A stretch of 64,000 nt of DNA from Alteromonas profundi (GTDB lineage Bacteria > Pseudomonadota > Gammaproteobacteria > Enterobacterales > Alteromonadaceae). Below the pieces are notes generated by a model, which was not told the DNA's origin, did not search any database, and worked only from the letters and a program-made list of their open reading frames with translations. Location of the stretch: contig NZ_JAAAWN010000002.1 in the NCBI RefSeq assembly GCF_010500865.1, positions 124,001 through 188,000 on the forward strand, written 5' to 3'. Below, one piece after another: positions 38,386 to 46,879 of this stretch (its first letter is position 1; every line of letters starts with the position of its first letter). A program made the position numbers and the translations under genes.

Positions 38386-38450
38386 CTGCGCCGCAGTGAG
38401 GGCACGGGGTTACAGCAACCCAATCAACTCACTGATAACATTGAAAATGT

Positions 38451-38527
38451 GGAGCGGTAGTTCAGTTGGTTAGAATACCGGCCTGTCACGCCGGGGGTCG
38501 CGGGTTCGAGTCCCGTCCGCTCCGCCA
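38451..38527 (+). tRNA. tRNA-Asp (GTC), copy 1
   Basis: 77 bases including encoded CCA. Acceptor stem GGAGCGG/CCGCTCC, D-loop TTCAGTTGGTTAGAA, anticodon GTC at 38485-38487, T-arm GGGTTCGAGTCCC. Flanking bases CATTGAAA (38439-38446) and TTTCAATG (38529-38536) are perfect complements and would extend the acceptor stem of the precursor. Confidence 0.98.
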
Positions 38528-38555
38528 CTTTCAATGGTATAACTAAAATGTCTTC

Positions 38556-38632
38556 GGAGCGGTAGTTCAGTTGGTTAGAATACCGGCCTGTCACGCCGGG
38601 GGTCGCGGGTTCGAGTCCCGTCCGCTCCGCCA
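38556..38632 (+). tRNA. tRNA-Asp (GTC), copy 2
   Basis: Identical to copy 1, anticodon at 38590-38592, CCA encoded. Spacer from copy 1 is 28 bases. Leader GTATAACTAAA (38537-38547) pairs perfectly over 11 bases with trailer TTTAGTTATAC (38633-38643). Confidence 0.98.
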
Positions 38633-38662
38633 TTTAGTTATACAACGCAATCTCGATTATGT

Positions 38663-38739
38663 GGAGCGGTAGTTCAGTTGGTTAGAATACCGGCCTGTCA
38701 CGCCGGGGGTCGCGGGTTCGAGTCCCGTCCGCTCCGCCA
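38663..38739 (+). tRNA. tRNA-Asp (GTC), copy 3
   Basis: Identical to copy 1, anticodon at 38697-38699, CCA encoded, spacer of 30 bases. Leader TCGATTA (38653-38659) is complementary to trailer TAATCGA (38741-38747). Confidence 0.98.
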
Positions 38740-38767
38740 CTAATCGAAAAGCGTGTTCCCATAATGC

Positions 38768-38844
38768 GGAGCGGTAGTTCAGTTGGTTAGAATACCGGCC
38801 TGTCACGCCGGGGGTCGCGGGTTCGAGTCCCGTCCGCTCCGCCA
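38768..38844 (+). tRNA. tRNA-Asp (GTC), copy 4
   Basis: Identical to copy 1, anticodon at 38802-38804, CCA encoded, spacer of 28 bases. Leader CATAA (38760-38764) matches trailer TTATG (38846-38850), the weakest of the four flanking stems. The 383 bases from here to lolD hold no gene I can support. Near the lolD end is a weak A/T-rich hairpin, TTTTCC (39122-39127) / GGAAAA (39135-39140). Confidence 0.98.
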
Positions 38845-39227
38845 TTTATGTTTACAGTCCTTGTGCTAGTTAGATGTTCGAAATGTAATTTCGGCGTTTA
38901 GCCTTACCACAGCACACCTGCAGTATTTTTAAATCATCGTTAAGTCTCCTTTTGTCTTGTAGTAATGCCTTTTAGCCAATGTGTTTTCGTATTGCGCTAT
39001 GCTATTTACTATGGCGTATTTAAATATTCATTGTTATGCTTTTAGGCCGCTAGCATTAACGCTTATGCGCCTTATAGGCCACTACTATTTTGCACGGCTA
39101 ATTCTCATTTTTAACCGCTCTTTTTCCTGTCTGCGGAAAAGCAAAGCGCGATTGTAGATAAGCTATTGGCGCGGAAGAAATTACGCGCTAACATGCGAAG
39201 CCAAAATATGTTTAATAGACAGGTATC

Positions 39228-39917
39228 ATGCAAGACGTACTATATTGCCAACATATCAGTAAAACTTATAACGACGCTGGAAACACCACCCCCGTATTAC
39301 ATGATATTTCGTTGGCCATTCATGGCGGTGAACATGTTGCTATTCTAGGAAGTTCGGGGTCGGGGAAAAGTACCTTGCTGCATTTACTTGCCGGGCTTGA
39401 TAGCCCAAGCGAGGGAGACGTTTATTTTTTAGGTGAAAATTTGGCATCGCTTTCGCCCAGCCAACTTGCTGAACTTAGAAATAAAAAAATGGGCTTTATT
39501 TATCAGTTCCACCACTTGTTAGCTGAGTTTACCGCCTTAGAAAACGTTGCTATGCCATTACGTATTGGTGGTATGTCTGCCGAGAAAGCCAACGAGAAAG
39601 CCGCGCAGTTGCTAAACGATGTAGGTTTATCACATCGTAGGGAACATATGCCAAGTGCGCTTTCAGGCGGCGAGCGCCAAAGGGTGGCCATTGCACGTGC
39701 ATTGGTAAATAACCCTACGGTTGTACTTGCAGACGAACCTACGGGTAATCTTGACGATTCTACCGGTGAGCAAATTTACCAATTATTGAAAAAGCTTAGT
39801 AAAGAGAAGCAAACCGCATTTGTTGTGGTAACTCATGATACCTCTTTGGCTGCGCGTATGGATCGCGTTCTTAGTATTAAAGATGGCGAGTTGCTTGCCA
39901 ATCAAACAGGTAGGTAG
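39228..39917 (+). CDS. lolD: Lipoprotein-releasing system ATP-binding protein LolD
   Basis: 229 residues. ATPase of the LolCDE complex that extracts outer-membrane lipoproteins from the inner membrane for LolA. Walker A GSSGSGKST, signature LSGGERQRVAIARAL, Walker B VVLADEPTGNLD and the switch histidine in VVTHD. It is followed by lolE with a 3-base gap. Unlike E. coli, no lolC precedes it: the upstream stretch back to the tRNAs has no long frame on this strand. Confidence 0.94.
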   Translation: MQDVLYCQHISKTYNDAGNTTPVLHDISLAIHGGEHVAILGSSGSGKSTLLHLLAGLDSPSEGDVYFLGENLASLSPSQLAELRNKKMGFIYQFHHLLAEFTALENVAMPLRIGGMSAEKANEKAAQLLNDVGLSHRREHMPSALSGGERQRVAIARALVNNPTVVLADEPTGNLDDSTGEQIYQLLKKLSKEKQTAFVVVTHDTSLAARMDRVLSIKDGELLANQTGR

Positions 39918-39920
39918 CCC

Positions 39921-41147
39921 ATGTCGCTTTCTTGGCAATTAGCCAGACGCTTTAGAACTACGAAGGCGCAAAACCGTTTTATCTCATTTATATCGCTATC
40001 ATCCACAGTAGGGATCGCACTGGGGTGCTTCGTTCTTATTATTCTATTAAGTGTTATGAATGGTTTTGAGCGTGAATTAACCCACCGTATTTTAGCTATT
40101 GTGCCCCATGGGGAGATTTACAGTGTAGATAATCGGGGCATTGAAAACCTCGATGCGCAGCTGTATCGCCTTAATGCTGATCCTAGGGTTAAAAAAGTAG
40201 AGCCCTATACAGAACTTACCGGCATGTTGCAGTATAAAGGCACGCTAAAAGCCGTTGCCTTAACGGGGATCCTCATTGACGATAACCCGCGCTTTGCTGA
40301 GCAAGTGAGCAACGCAGACTGGCAAAGATTTAGCCGTGATGAAGACAGTGTGCTAATTGGTAAAGCCATTGCGAAGAACTTAGGTTTACAGATTGGCGAC
40401 ACTGTCCGAGCCCTTATCCCGGTGACGACCAAAGATTTACGTTTTTCCGCGCCCACTACAATAACCTTAACTGTCGCTGGGTTAATTAGTGTAGGCGGCG
40501 AACTTGATAATCAACTTGGCTTGTTGCATTTAAGCAAAGCCTCTGCAGCCTCAGGCATCACAGGGCAGGCCATGGGGCTAAGATTCACCCTAGAGGATCC
40601 CTTTTCCGCTTACGCTACTATGCGTGATATTGGCTACACTTATCCGCAAGCGGTTTATATGTCAGACTGGACCCGCACGCAAGGGCATTTGTATAACGAT
40701 ATTCAATTAGTGCGCACTGTGGTGTATATCGCCTTAGCGCTCGTTATTGCAGTGGCATGTTTTAATATTGTGTCCTCATTAGTAATGTCGGTAAGAGAAA
40801 AACAGCCCGCCATTGCTATTTTAAAAACCATGGGGGCAACAGACAGCCTTATTCGTCACACGTTTATGCTGCAAGGCGCACTAAACGGTGTAATAGGCAT
40901 GAGTGTGGGGGTAGGGCTTGCATTGTTGATTGCGCCCAATCTCTCGCGCATAGTGCAAAGTATTGAAAATATCTTAGGTATTCACTTACTCTCTGGAGAT
41001 ATTTATTTTATTGATTTTTTACCCTCTGAACTTATGTGGCAAGACGTGGCGGTAACCGTAGTGATGGCTATTGTGCTATCTGTACTTGCGACTATTTACC
41101 CTGCCTACAAGGCGGCAAAAGTGTCACCGTCTCAGTCGCTTCATTAG
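39921..41147 (+). CDS. lolE: Lipoprotein-releasing system permease (LolE type)
   Basis: 408 residues, four membrane helices with a large periplasmic domain between the first and second, an MacB/FtsX-type permease. Segments such as VMNGFERELTHRILAIVPHGE in part, ACFNIVSSLVMSVREK and SGDIYFIDFLPSELMW match LolE more closely than LolC. Partner of LolD. Whether the complex is LolCDE with lolC elsewhere or uses this permease alone cannot be told from this window. Confidence 0.88.
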   Translation: MSLSWQLARRFRTTKAQNRFISFISLSSTVGIALGCFVLIILLSVMNGFERELTHRILAIVPHGEIYSVDNRGIENLDAQLYRLNADPRVKKVEPYTELTGMLQYKGTLKAVALTGILIDDNPRFAEQVSNADWQRFSRDEDSVLIGKAIAKNLGLQIGDTVRALIPVTTKDLRFSAPTTITLTVAGLISVGGELDNQLGLLHLSKASAASGITGQAMGLRFTLEDPFSAYATMRDIGYTYPQAVYMSDWTRTQGHLYNDIQLVRTVVYIALALVIAVACFNIVSSLVMSVREKQPAIAILKTMGATDSLIRHTFMLQGALNGVIGMSVGVGLALLIAPNLSRIVQSIENILGIHLLSGDIYFIDFLPSELMWQDVAVTVVMAIVLSVLATIYPAYKAAKVSPSQSLH

Positions 41148-41281
41148 TTCATGCTAGTTGAATTCAATATAGACAATGAGTTTGAGACAGCCTTTTAGCT
41201 GGCGAGAAACTGCCCGTATTACCCAGTACAATTTGTTCGTTATCTAGGGGCAAGGCAGCTACAAGGCTTCGATAAGACACG

Positions 41282-41307
41282 AAAAAGGGGATTAATATCC
41301 CCTTTTT
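41282..41307. terminator. Bidirectional Rho-independent terminator
   Basis: AAAAAGGGGAT (41282-41292), TAAT, ATCCCCTTTTT (41297-41307): a perfect 11-base stem with T-tract on both strands, between the convergent lolE and symporter genes. Confidence 0.93.
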
Positions 41308-41337
41308 ATGGTGGTGTAAGGCATAACAGTGCGCTAA

Positions 41338-42684
41338 CTAGCTGTTTCTGTCGAAGTGTTCGAAGTCTACATCTTCTTCTTTTTGCCCTGCATTAGGGTC
41401 GTTGTAAACCGTTTCATCTAAGGCTCCTTCACTTTTTGCCACCACACATGACACCATACAGTCACCGGTAATGTTAACAGCGGTACGTGTCATGTCTAAT
41501 AGGCGGTCAACACCGATAATCAGTGCAATACCTTCTACTGGTAGGTTCACCTGTTGCAACACCATTGCCAGCATAATAAGCCCTACGCCGGGTACGCCAG
41601 CGGTACCAATAGATGCCAGTGTTGCTGTGAGAACGACCATCATATAATCGCTTAAGCTTAAATCTACGCCGTAAACTTGCGCGATAAATACCGTGGCAAC
41701 GCCCTGCATAATGGCAGTACCGTCCATGTTAATGGTTGCACCTAACGGTAAGGTGAACGACGATACAGAGTTACCAATGCCCAGTTTATTACGCGCCGTT
41801 TCCATAGTGACAGGTAAAGTGGCACTGCTGCTTGAGGTACTAAAGGCGAAAATTGCTGCATCACGCATTTTTCTCAATAACATGAGTGGGCTTAAACCAC
41901 TCAGCGCTTTAAGTAGCACAGAGTAAGTTAGAAGGCCATGTAAGATAAGGACACCAAATACTAAGAAGAAATACTTCGCAAGACTTAATATGGTGTCGGC
42001 GCCGATAGAAGCGAAAAGCTTTGCCATTAATACGAATACGCCATAGGGTGCCAGATTCATAATAATCGTGACTAAACGCATTATAACGGTATTAATATCT
42101 TCAAAAAAGGCGCTTACTCTTTTCCCAGCCTCGCCTGTCATTGCCATTGCGATACCGAATAAAACAGCGAAAACAATGATTTGTAGCATATTACCCTGCG
42201 CCATCGAATTAACAGGGTTGCTAGGCACCATATTTACAATAACATCGGAAAGGCTAGGCGCTTCTTTTGCTTGGTAGGTGGTTTCGGTGGCGAGGTTTAT
42301 CCCTTCACCTGGCGAGACCAGCAAAGCCATACTCATAGCCAGTGTTATTGCGATTGCGGTTGTGACAATGTAAAGCCCGACAGACTTTAAACCTAGGCGC
42401 CCTAGCTTACTGGGGTCGGATAGGGTGCTGGTTCCGCATACTAAGGAAACGAATACCAGCGGCACCACAAGCATCTTTAAACTGGCGATGAAAATTTGGC
42501 CTAGAGTAGAAAATATACCTTCGACAAAAATGTCATACGTGGAGAATTCGAAACCGAATATCGAAAATTGAAAATCTCCGCTATCATCGAATAAGAACTG
42601 AAGAAGCAAGCCAACGATGAAGCCTGCCGCCATACCGAAAAATATTCGAGCGGTTAAACTATATTTATGTGCGGATTGAGACAT
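41338..42684 (-). CDS. Dicarboxylate/amino acid:cation symporter (DAACS family)
   Basis: 448 residues. GltP/DctA-like carrier in the inner membrane. Diagnostic features are the serine-rich hairpin FSTSSSSATLPVTMETA, the GATINMDGTAIMQGVATVF segment that binds Na+ and substrate, and the C-terminal DRLLDMTRTAVNITGD. The substrate (glutamate, aspartate or a C4-dicarboxylate) cannot be decided; the final tail is acidic. Single gene convergent with lolE. Confidence 0.92.
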   Translation of the reverse strand: MSQSAHKYSLTARIFFGMAAGFIVGLLLQFLFDDSGDFQFSIFGFEFSTYDIFVEGIFSTLGQIFIASLKMLVVPLVFVSLVCGTSTLSDPSKLGRLGLKSVGLYIVTTAIAITLAMSMALLVSPGEGINLATETTYQAKEAPSLSDVIVNMVPSNPVNSMAQGNMLQIIVFAVLFGIAMAMTGEAGKRVSAFFEDINTVIMRLVTIIMNLAPYGVFVLMAKLFASIGADTILSLAKYFFLVFGVLILHGLLTYSVLLKALSGLSPLMLLRKMRDAAIFAFSTSSSSATLPVTMETARNKLGIGNSVSSFTLPLGATINMDGTAIMQGVATVFIAQVYGVDLSLSDYMMVVLTATLASIGTAGVPGVGLIMLAMVLQQVNLPVEGIALIIGVDRLLDMTRTAVNITGDCMVSCVVAKSEGALDETVYNDPNAGQKEEDVDFEHFDRNS

Positions 42685-42798
42685 CTATATTCCCTGTGCA
42701 TTTTTATATTTTTAGTCATAGTTAGTGTGCCAGATTCTTTTGATTTTTAAACGTAAAAAACGACACAATTGTCATTTATAGAGGTTCAGGAACGGATT

Positions 42799-45072
42799 AT
42801 GCAATCAATGATCAAGACATTTTGTCTATTTAGCACAATTTTTGTGCTAATGGCATGCGGTGGAGGCGGTTCTGTCTCTCGAGACGATAGCACTGATACA
42901 GGCGACACAGGAAGTGGAACCACTGCAACCGTAGAAGTGTCTTTGTCATTACAAAATAGCAGTGGCGAAGCAGATAAAAACCTCACCATCGATAATCCAC
43001 TTACCTTAGTCGCGAGTGTTCAAAATACCTCTGGCGAAGCACAAGCCGATCGTTTACTTACGTTTGCTATTAGTGAACCCAGCTTGGCCAACTTCGGGAA
43101 TGATACTGCCACTGCCCGCACCAACTCACAAGGCATTGCTACTATAACCCTTACTGTAGGTTCAGCGTCAGGCGATGGTGAAATAACGGCAAGCCTTTCC
43201 TCCGGGGAAAGCGGCACTACCACTTTTACATCGACAGGTAGCGGTAGCGCAAGTGTACAGCCAGCCTCGTTGCAGTTGTATACCGGTGCGGTTCAATTGG
43301 CGTCAAGCGGCTCTGATGAAGTGGAATTGATAGCACTCGTAAAAAATGAGCAAAGCGTGTTAATGGAAGGGGTCGATGTAAGCTTCTCGGCAAACAATAA
43401 CGCCGGCGTAGAGTTACAAATAACTCAAGCCATCACGGCCGCAGACGGAACGGCGCGGGCGTTGGTGTCTACGGTGAACGACGCCTCGAATCGTTTTGTA
43501 ACGGTAACCGCGCAAACAGGTGCGTTAACTGAAAAGGTGACTATTGAGGTTTCTGGAACTGAGGTGACTATTAACGGCCCTTCTTCGGTAACCATTAATG
43601 ACACAGTAGAGTATACGTTAAGGGTACAAGACTCAGACGGTAATGCTATACCCAACCAAGCTATAACGTTAACGCCAGGCGTTGGAACTTTAAGCGCGGA
43701 TAATTCAGTTCCGGGCGCTGACGGTACACTTGAAGTGACCACAGCAGCTGATGGTCAAATTGCGGTGCAATATACCGCTACCGCTTCCGGCGAAGATACT
43801 TTTATCGCCGAAGCGCTAGGCGATAGCTTAGCGAAAAACATACAAGTCCAACAAGATGAATTTGAATTTACGGCTTTTCCCGCCGAGGAAGTTGCTTTAT
43901 TAGACGTAGCGCAAATTACCGGTAGATGGAGAAAAGATAATGCCCCGGTAGTTGGAAATACAATAAGGGTTACGGCATCACGGGGGACCCTAGTAACAGC
44001 AGACCCGATTATTACGAACCAAAACGGTGAGTTTACGTTCAGCATAAGCTCAAATAATGCAGGTTTCTCATCGATTACCGCATCTGGCTTAAACGCCGAG
44101 GGCGAAGAAGAAGTAGTCATTACTGAAGCGTTAGAGTTTATCGCTACCACCCCTTACTATTTACAGGCCGATGCATCGCAAGATATTTTGGGGCCCGACG
44201 GACAAACTAGCACTATTACCGCCATTGTACGGGATGAAAACGACAATTTAGTCAAAGATACTGTGGTTTCCTTTAGCGTTGACGATCCGTCTACCGGCAC
44301 AATTTCACCCTCACAGGCAACCACCAATAGCAATGGTGTAGCATCAACTGTGTATACATCAGGGGCGGTATCCAGTCATGAATCGGTAGTCATTACGGCA
44401 CAATCGGTAAATGCCCCGGCAGTACAGGATCAAGTGCTTGTTACTGTGGCAAACCGGGCGTTTGATATTTCAATTGGTACAGGAAATATTATTACCGATG
44501 CCGATGACAGCAGTTACCTTAAAGAGTTTGCCGTATTTGTCTCTGACAGTGCTGGTCAGCCGGTCAGTGGTGTCGAGCTCACTGCTTCACTAAGCCCCGT
44601 AAAATACGCTGAAAATGGAGGCTATTACAAGGGCGATTGGAGTTGGAATGGCACTATCTATACTAATTCAGGCAACCGCGCATTTTGCGAAAATGAAGAT
44701 CAGAACGACAATGGCATTTTAGATATCGCGGTCGACCCAGATGATTATAATGAAGACACGAATAACGACAATGAGCTAACGCCAGGCATAATCGGTGCCC
44801 TTAACTTTTTATCGAGTTCTGTGAGCGATGAAAATGGCCAAGCTACACTGGCCTATCGCTATCCGAAAAATTACGGCGGGTGGGTGTCTATGGTCATCGA
44901 AATATATGGTCAATCTACGGGGAGCGAGGCTTCAGCGAAAATGATTTATGGGCTAGGTGTATTAAGCGACGACTTAACCGAAGAGGCGGTTAAACCGCCG
45001 GCAAGCCCTTTCGGGGTAGATACCGAGAGGACGGCTGCTGACCCATACTTACACTGTAGAACGCAATACTAA
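42799..45072 (+). CDS. Lipoprotein with repeated bacterial Ig-like (Big_1) domains
   Basis: 757 residues from ATG 42799 (AGGA upstream; a TTG at 42769 is rejected). Signal peptide with lipobox LMAC, Cys20 the lipidation site, then GGGG. A Thr/Ser/Gly-rich linker precedes about four to five Ig-like modules with the invasin-type pattern, for example DSDGNAIPNQAITLTPGVG, NQNGEFTFSIS and DENDNLVKDTVVSFSV. The C-terminal part (about 590-757) is different: it has acidic repeats such as DQNDNGILDIAVDPDDYNED that resemble calcium-binding loops. Probably surface-exposed; an adhesin-like role is inferred. Confidence 0.85.
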   Translation: MQSMIKTFCLFSTIFVLMACGGGGSVSRDDSTDTGDTGSGTTATVEVSLSLQNSSGEADKNLTIDNPLTLVASVQNTSGEAQADRLLTFAISEPSLANFGNDTATARTNSQGIATITLTVGSASGDGEITASLSSGESGTTTFTSTGSGSASVQPASLQLYTGAVQLASSGSDEVELIALVKNEQSVLMEGVDVSFSANNNAGVELQITQAITAADGTARALVSTVNDASNRFVTVTAQTGALTEKVTIEVSGTEVTINGPSSVTINDTVEYTLRVQDSDGNAIPNQAITLTPGVGTLSADNSVPGADGTLEVTTAADGQIAVQYTATASGEDTFIAEALGDSLAKNIQVQQDEFEFTAFPAEEVALLDVAQITGRWRKDNAPVVGNTIRVTASRGTLVTADPIITNQNGEFTFSISSNNAGFSSITASGLNAEGEEEVVITEALEFIATTPYYLQADASQDILGPDGQTSTITAIVRDENDNLVKDTVVSFSVDDPSTGTISPSQATTNSNGVASTVYTSGAVSSHESVVITAQSVNAPAVQDQVLVTVANRAFDISIGTGNIITDADDSSYLKEFAVFVSDSAGQPVSGVELTASLSPVKYAENGGYYKGDWSWNGTIYTNSGNRAFCENEDQNDNGILDIAVDPDDYNEDTNNDNELTPGIIGALNFLSSSVSDENGQATLAYRYPKNYGGWVSMVIEIYGQSTGSEASAKMIYGLGVLSDDLTEEAVKPPASPFGVDTERTAADPYLHCRTQY

Positions 45073-45189
45073 TAATAAGATGCCGTAGCGCCCTGTAGCA
45101 GGCGTTACGGCAAAATAGACATCAGCGCAAAGTACGCACTACTGCGCACGAGGGCTTGGTAGAGGGCGGCAAGCCGTTACCGAGCCTCC

Positions 45190-46530
45190 TTAGCCTTGCT
45201 GGAAGGGGTAAACTGAGCCGATTTTAAGCAGTTGGGTTAGTTCATCTAAGGCGGTGCGTGATTCAATTAATAATTGAGGGTCGCGCAAATCGTCTTCGCT
45301 TAATTGATCGCGATAATGTTTATCGACCCACGCATTTAAGCGTGCGAACTGGGTATCATTGATAAGTGTAGCCTGGTTTAGGGCAGCTAATTCTTGGTCG
45401 TTCATTGCAACCCGTAAGCGCAAACATGCAGGACCGCCGCCATTTCGCATACTTTGTTTAACGTCGAAATAGTTTACTGACTTAATAGGTGTACCAAGGG
45501 TAACAAGCTTATCAAGATAGCGTTTTACGGCGTCGTTTTCTTGACAATCGGTAGGGGCAATTATGGTCATTTCGCCACTAGGTAGAGTAATGATTTGGGT
45601 GTTGAACAAGTAGGTTTTCACCGCATCTTGAACAGAGACTTCATTGGTTGGCACTTCGATAAAATGCAGCGGTGAGTCGCCATATTTCGCCTGTACTTCA
45701 TCTAACACCCGCTGTGTATCGAAGAACGCTTGTTGATGAAAAAATAAAACGTTTTGGTTGCCCACGGCAATTACGTCGTTATGAAATACACCCTGGTCGA
45801 TAACATCGGGGTTTTGTTGAATATACACCACGCTTTCGTCACTTAGCCCGTGTAAACGCGCGACGGCCTGACAGGCCTCTAACGTTTGGCGCGCTGGGTA
45901 CTTCGTTGGCGCTGGCTTGCTTGGGTCAAACGCATGGCGACCATAAACAAACAGCTCGATACCCGCGTGGCCATAATCGCTGCATAGGCGGGTATGGTTC
46001 GCGGCGCCTTCATCGCCAAAATGGTCGTTGTCAGGTAAATGGGTATGGTGGGCAAAATGCTTGTCGTTGGCAAAGGTGCCTTTGAGTATTCTACCGGTAA
46101 CTTGCGGCTCTAATGAACGATGGAACTTGTTTGTTAGATTAGCAGGTGTAAAATGCACGCGGCCGTCGGCTGTATCGGCGCTTGGAGATACGGTGGCGGC
46201 ATTTGCCGTCCACATGCTACTGGCAGAGCAACAGGCTAAGAAAATCTCGCGAGATTGCTTTGCAGCGCTTTCTAGCACTCTCGCGTCAGAACCAGTAAAG
46301 CCAAGACGACGTAAGGCGGCAATGTCGGGGCGTTCTTGTGGAGCAAGTACGCCTTGCATCATTCCCATGTCTGACAAAGCCTTCATTTTTGCTAGGCCTT
46401 GTTTGGCCGCCTCTTTGGGGCTGCTTACTGCATTAGCATTATTTAGGGAAGCAACATTACCGAAAGACAAACCGGCATAGTTGTGGGTGGGGCCAACAAG
46501 GCCATCAAAATTCACTTCAAATTGCTTCAT
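45190..46530 (-). CDS. astB: N-succinylarginine dihydrolase
   Basis: 446 residues (E. coli AstB 447). Second enzyme of the arginine succinyltransferase pathway: it turns succinylarginine into succinylornithine, CO2 and ammonia. Conserved start [19 protein letters not shown], the [16 protein letters not shown] region with the active glutamate, and the C-terminal [13 protein letters not shown] with the catalytic cysteine. Other ast genes are not present here. GAGGGA precedes the ATG. Confidence 0.95.
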   Translation of the reverse strand: MKQFEVNFDGLVGPTHNYAGLSFGNVASLNNANAVSSPKEAAKQGLAKMKALSDMGMMQGVLAPQERPDIAALRRLGFTGSDARVLESAAKQSREIFLACCSASSMWTANAATVSPSADTADGRVHFTPANLTNKFHRSLEPQVTGRILKGTFANDKHFAHHTHLPDNDHFGDEGAANHTRLCSDYGHAGIELFVYGRHAFDPSKPAPTKYPARQTLEACQAVARLHGLSDESVVYIQQNPDVIDQGVFHNDVIAVGNQNVLFFHQQAFFDTQRVLDEVQAKYGDSPLHFIEVPTNEVSVQDAVKTYLFNTQIITLPSGEMTIIAPTDCQENDAVKRYLDKLVTLGTPIKSVNYFDVKQSMRNGGGPACLRLRVAMNDQELAALNQATLINDTQFARLNAWVDKHYRDQLSEDDLRDPQLLIESRTALDELTQLLKIGSVYPFQQG

Positions 46531-46738
46531 ACTTTCCCTCTATTTGGTATTTGGGCGGTTGAACGCTACCCTATGAGTAAATAGTAGGTAGTTAACTCGC
46601 CCCACGTTAAATGCGTGTCTAACACGGCAGTTAGGTGTGGAATGGCTGGCATTATACGGCTTTTATACCGGTTGCCAATGCGGGCGGTTAAAAAGTGAGC
46701 GGGTTTTGCTCGTGATTAGCGCAATAGAAAGAATAACT

Positions 46739-46829
46739 ATGAAGAAGATCTTGTTTTCCATTCACTTTGTAGATATATGTTAAAAAAGCACGGGCGTCGT
46801 AAGGGCACAGTTAGGTCGCCCTTTTATTT
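46739..46829 (+). promoter_or_regulatory. topA leader: possible short peptide and attenuator-like hairpin
   Basis: ATG at 46739 opens a 14-codon frame (MKKILFSIHFVDIC) with AGAAAG upstream. It overlaps a possible promoter TTGTTT (46751-46756), 17 bases, TATATG (46774-46779). After it lies the stem AAGGGC (46802-46807) / GCCCTT (46818-46823) followed by TTATTTT, 57 bases before the topA start. The hairpin resembles a terminator inside the topA leader. Interpretation is uncertain, and the rest of the 349-base gap shows nothing else. Confidence 0.35.
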
Positions 46830-46879
46830 TGAAAATGACTAAAATAGTCTATTAAAATCAATAGGTTTAATTCAATTAT

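Noticed and set aside
38451-38844. Regular repeats with 28-30 base spacers, CRISPR-like at first sight
   Set aside because: The repeats are 77-base tRNA genes with a full cloverleaf and CCA; there are no cas genes.
38424-38845. Two small minus-strand frames with repeated MAERTGLEPATPGVTGRYS-type translation
   Set aside because: They are antisense readings of the four tRNA-Asp genes, a well-known spurious annotation.
46028-46480. 150-codon frame antisense to astB
   Set aside because: astB is unambiguous on the other strand, and this frame has no family features.
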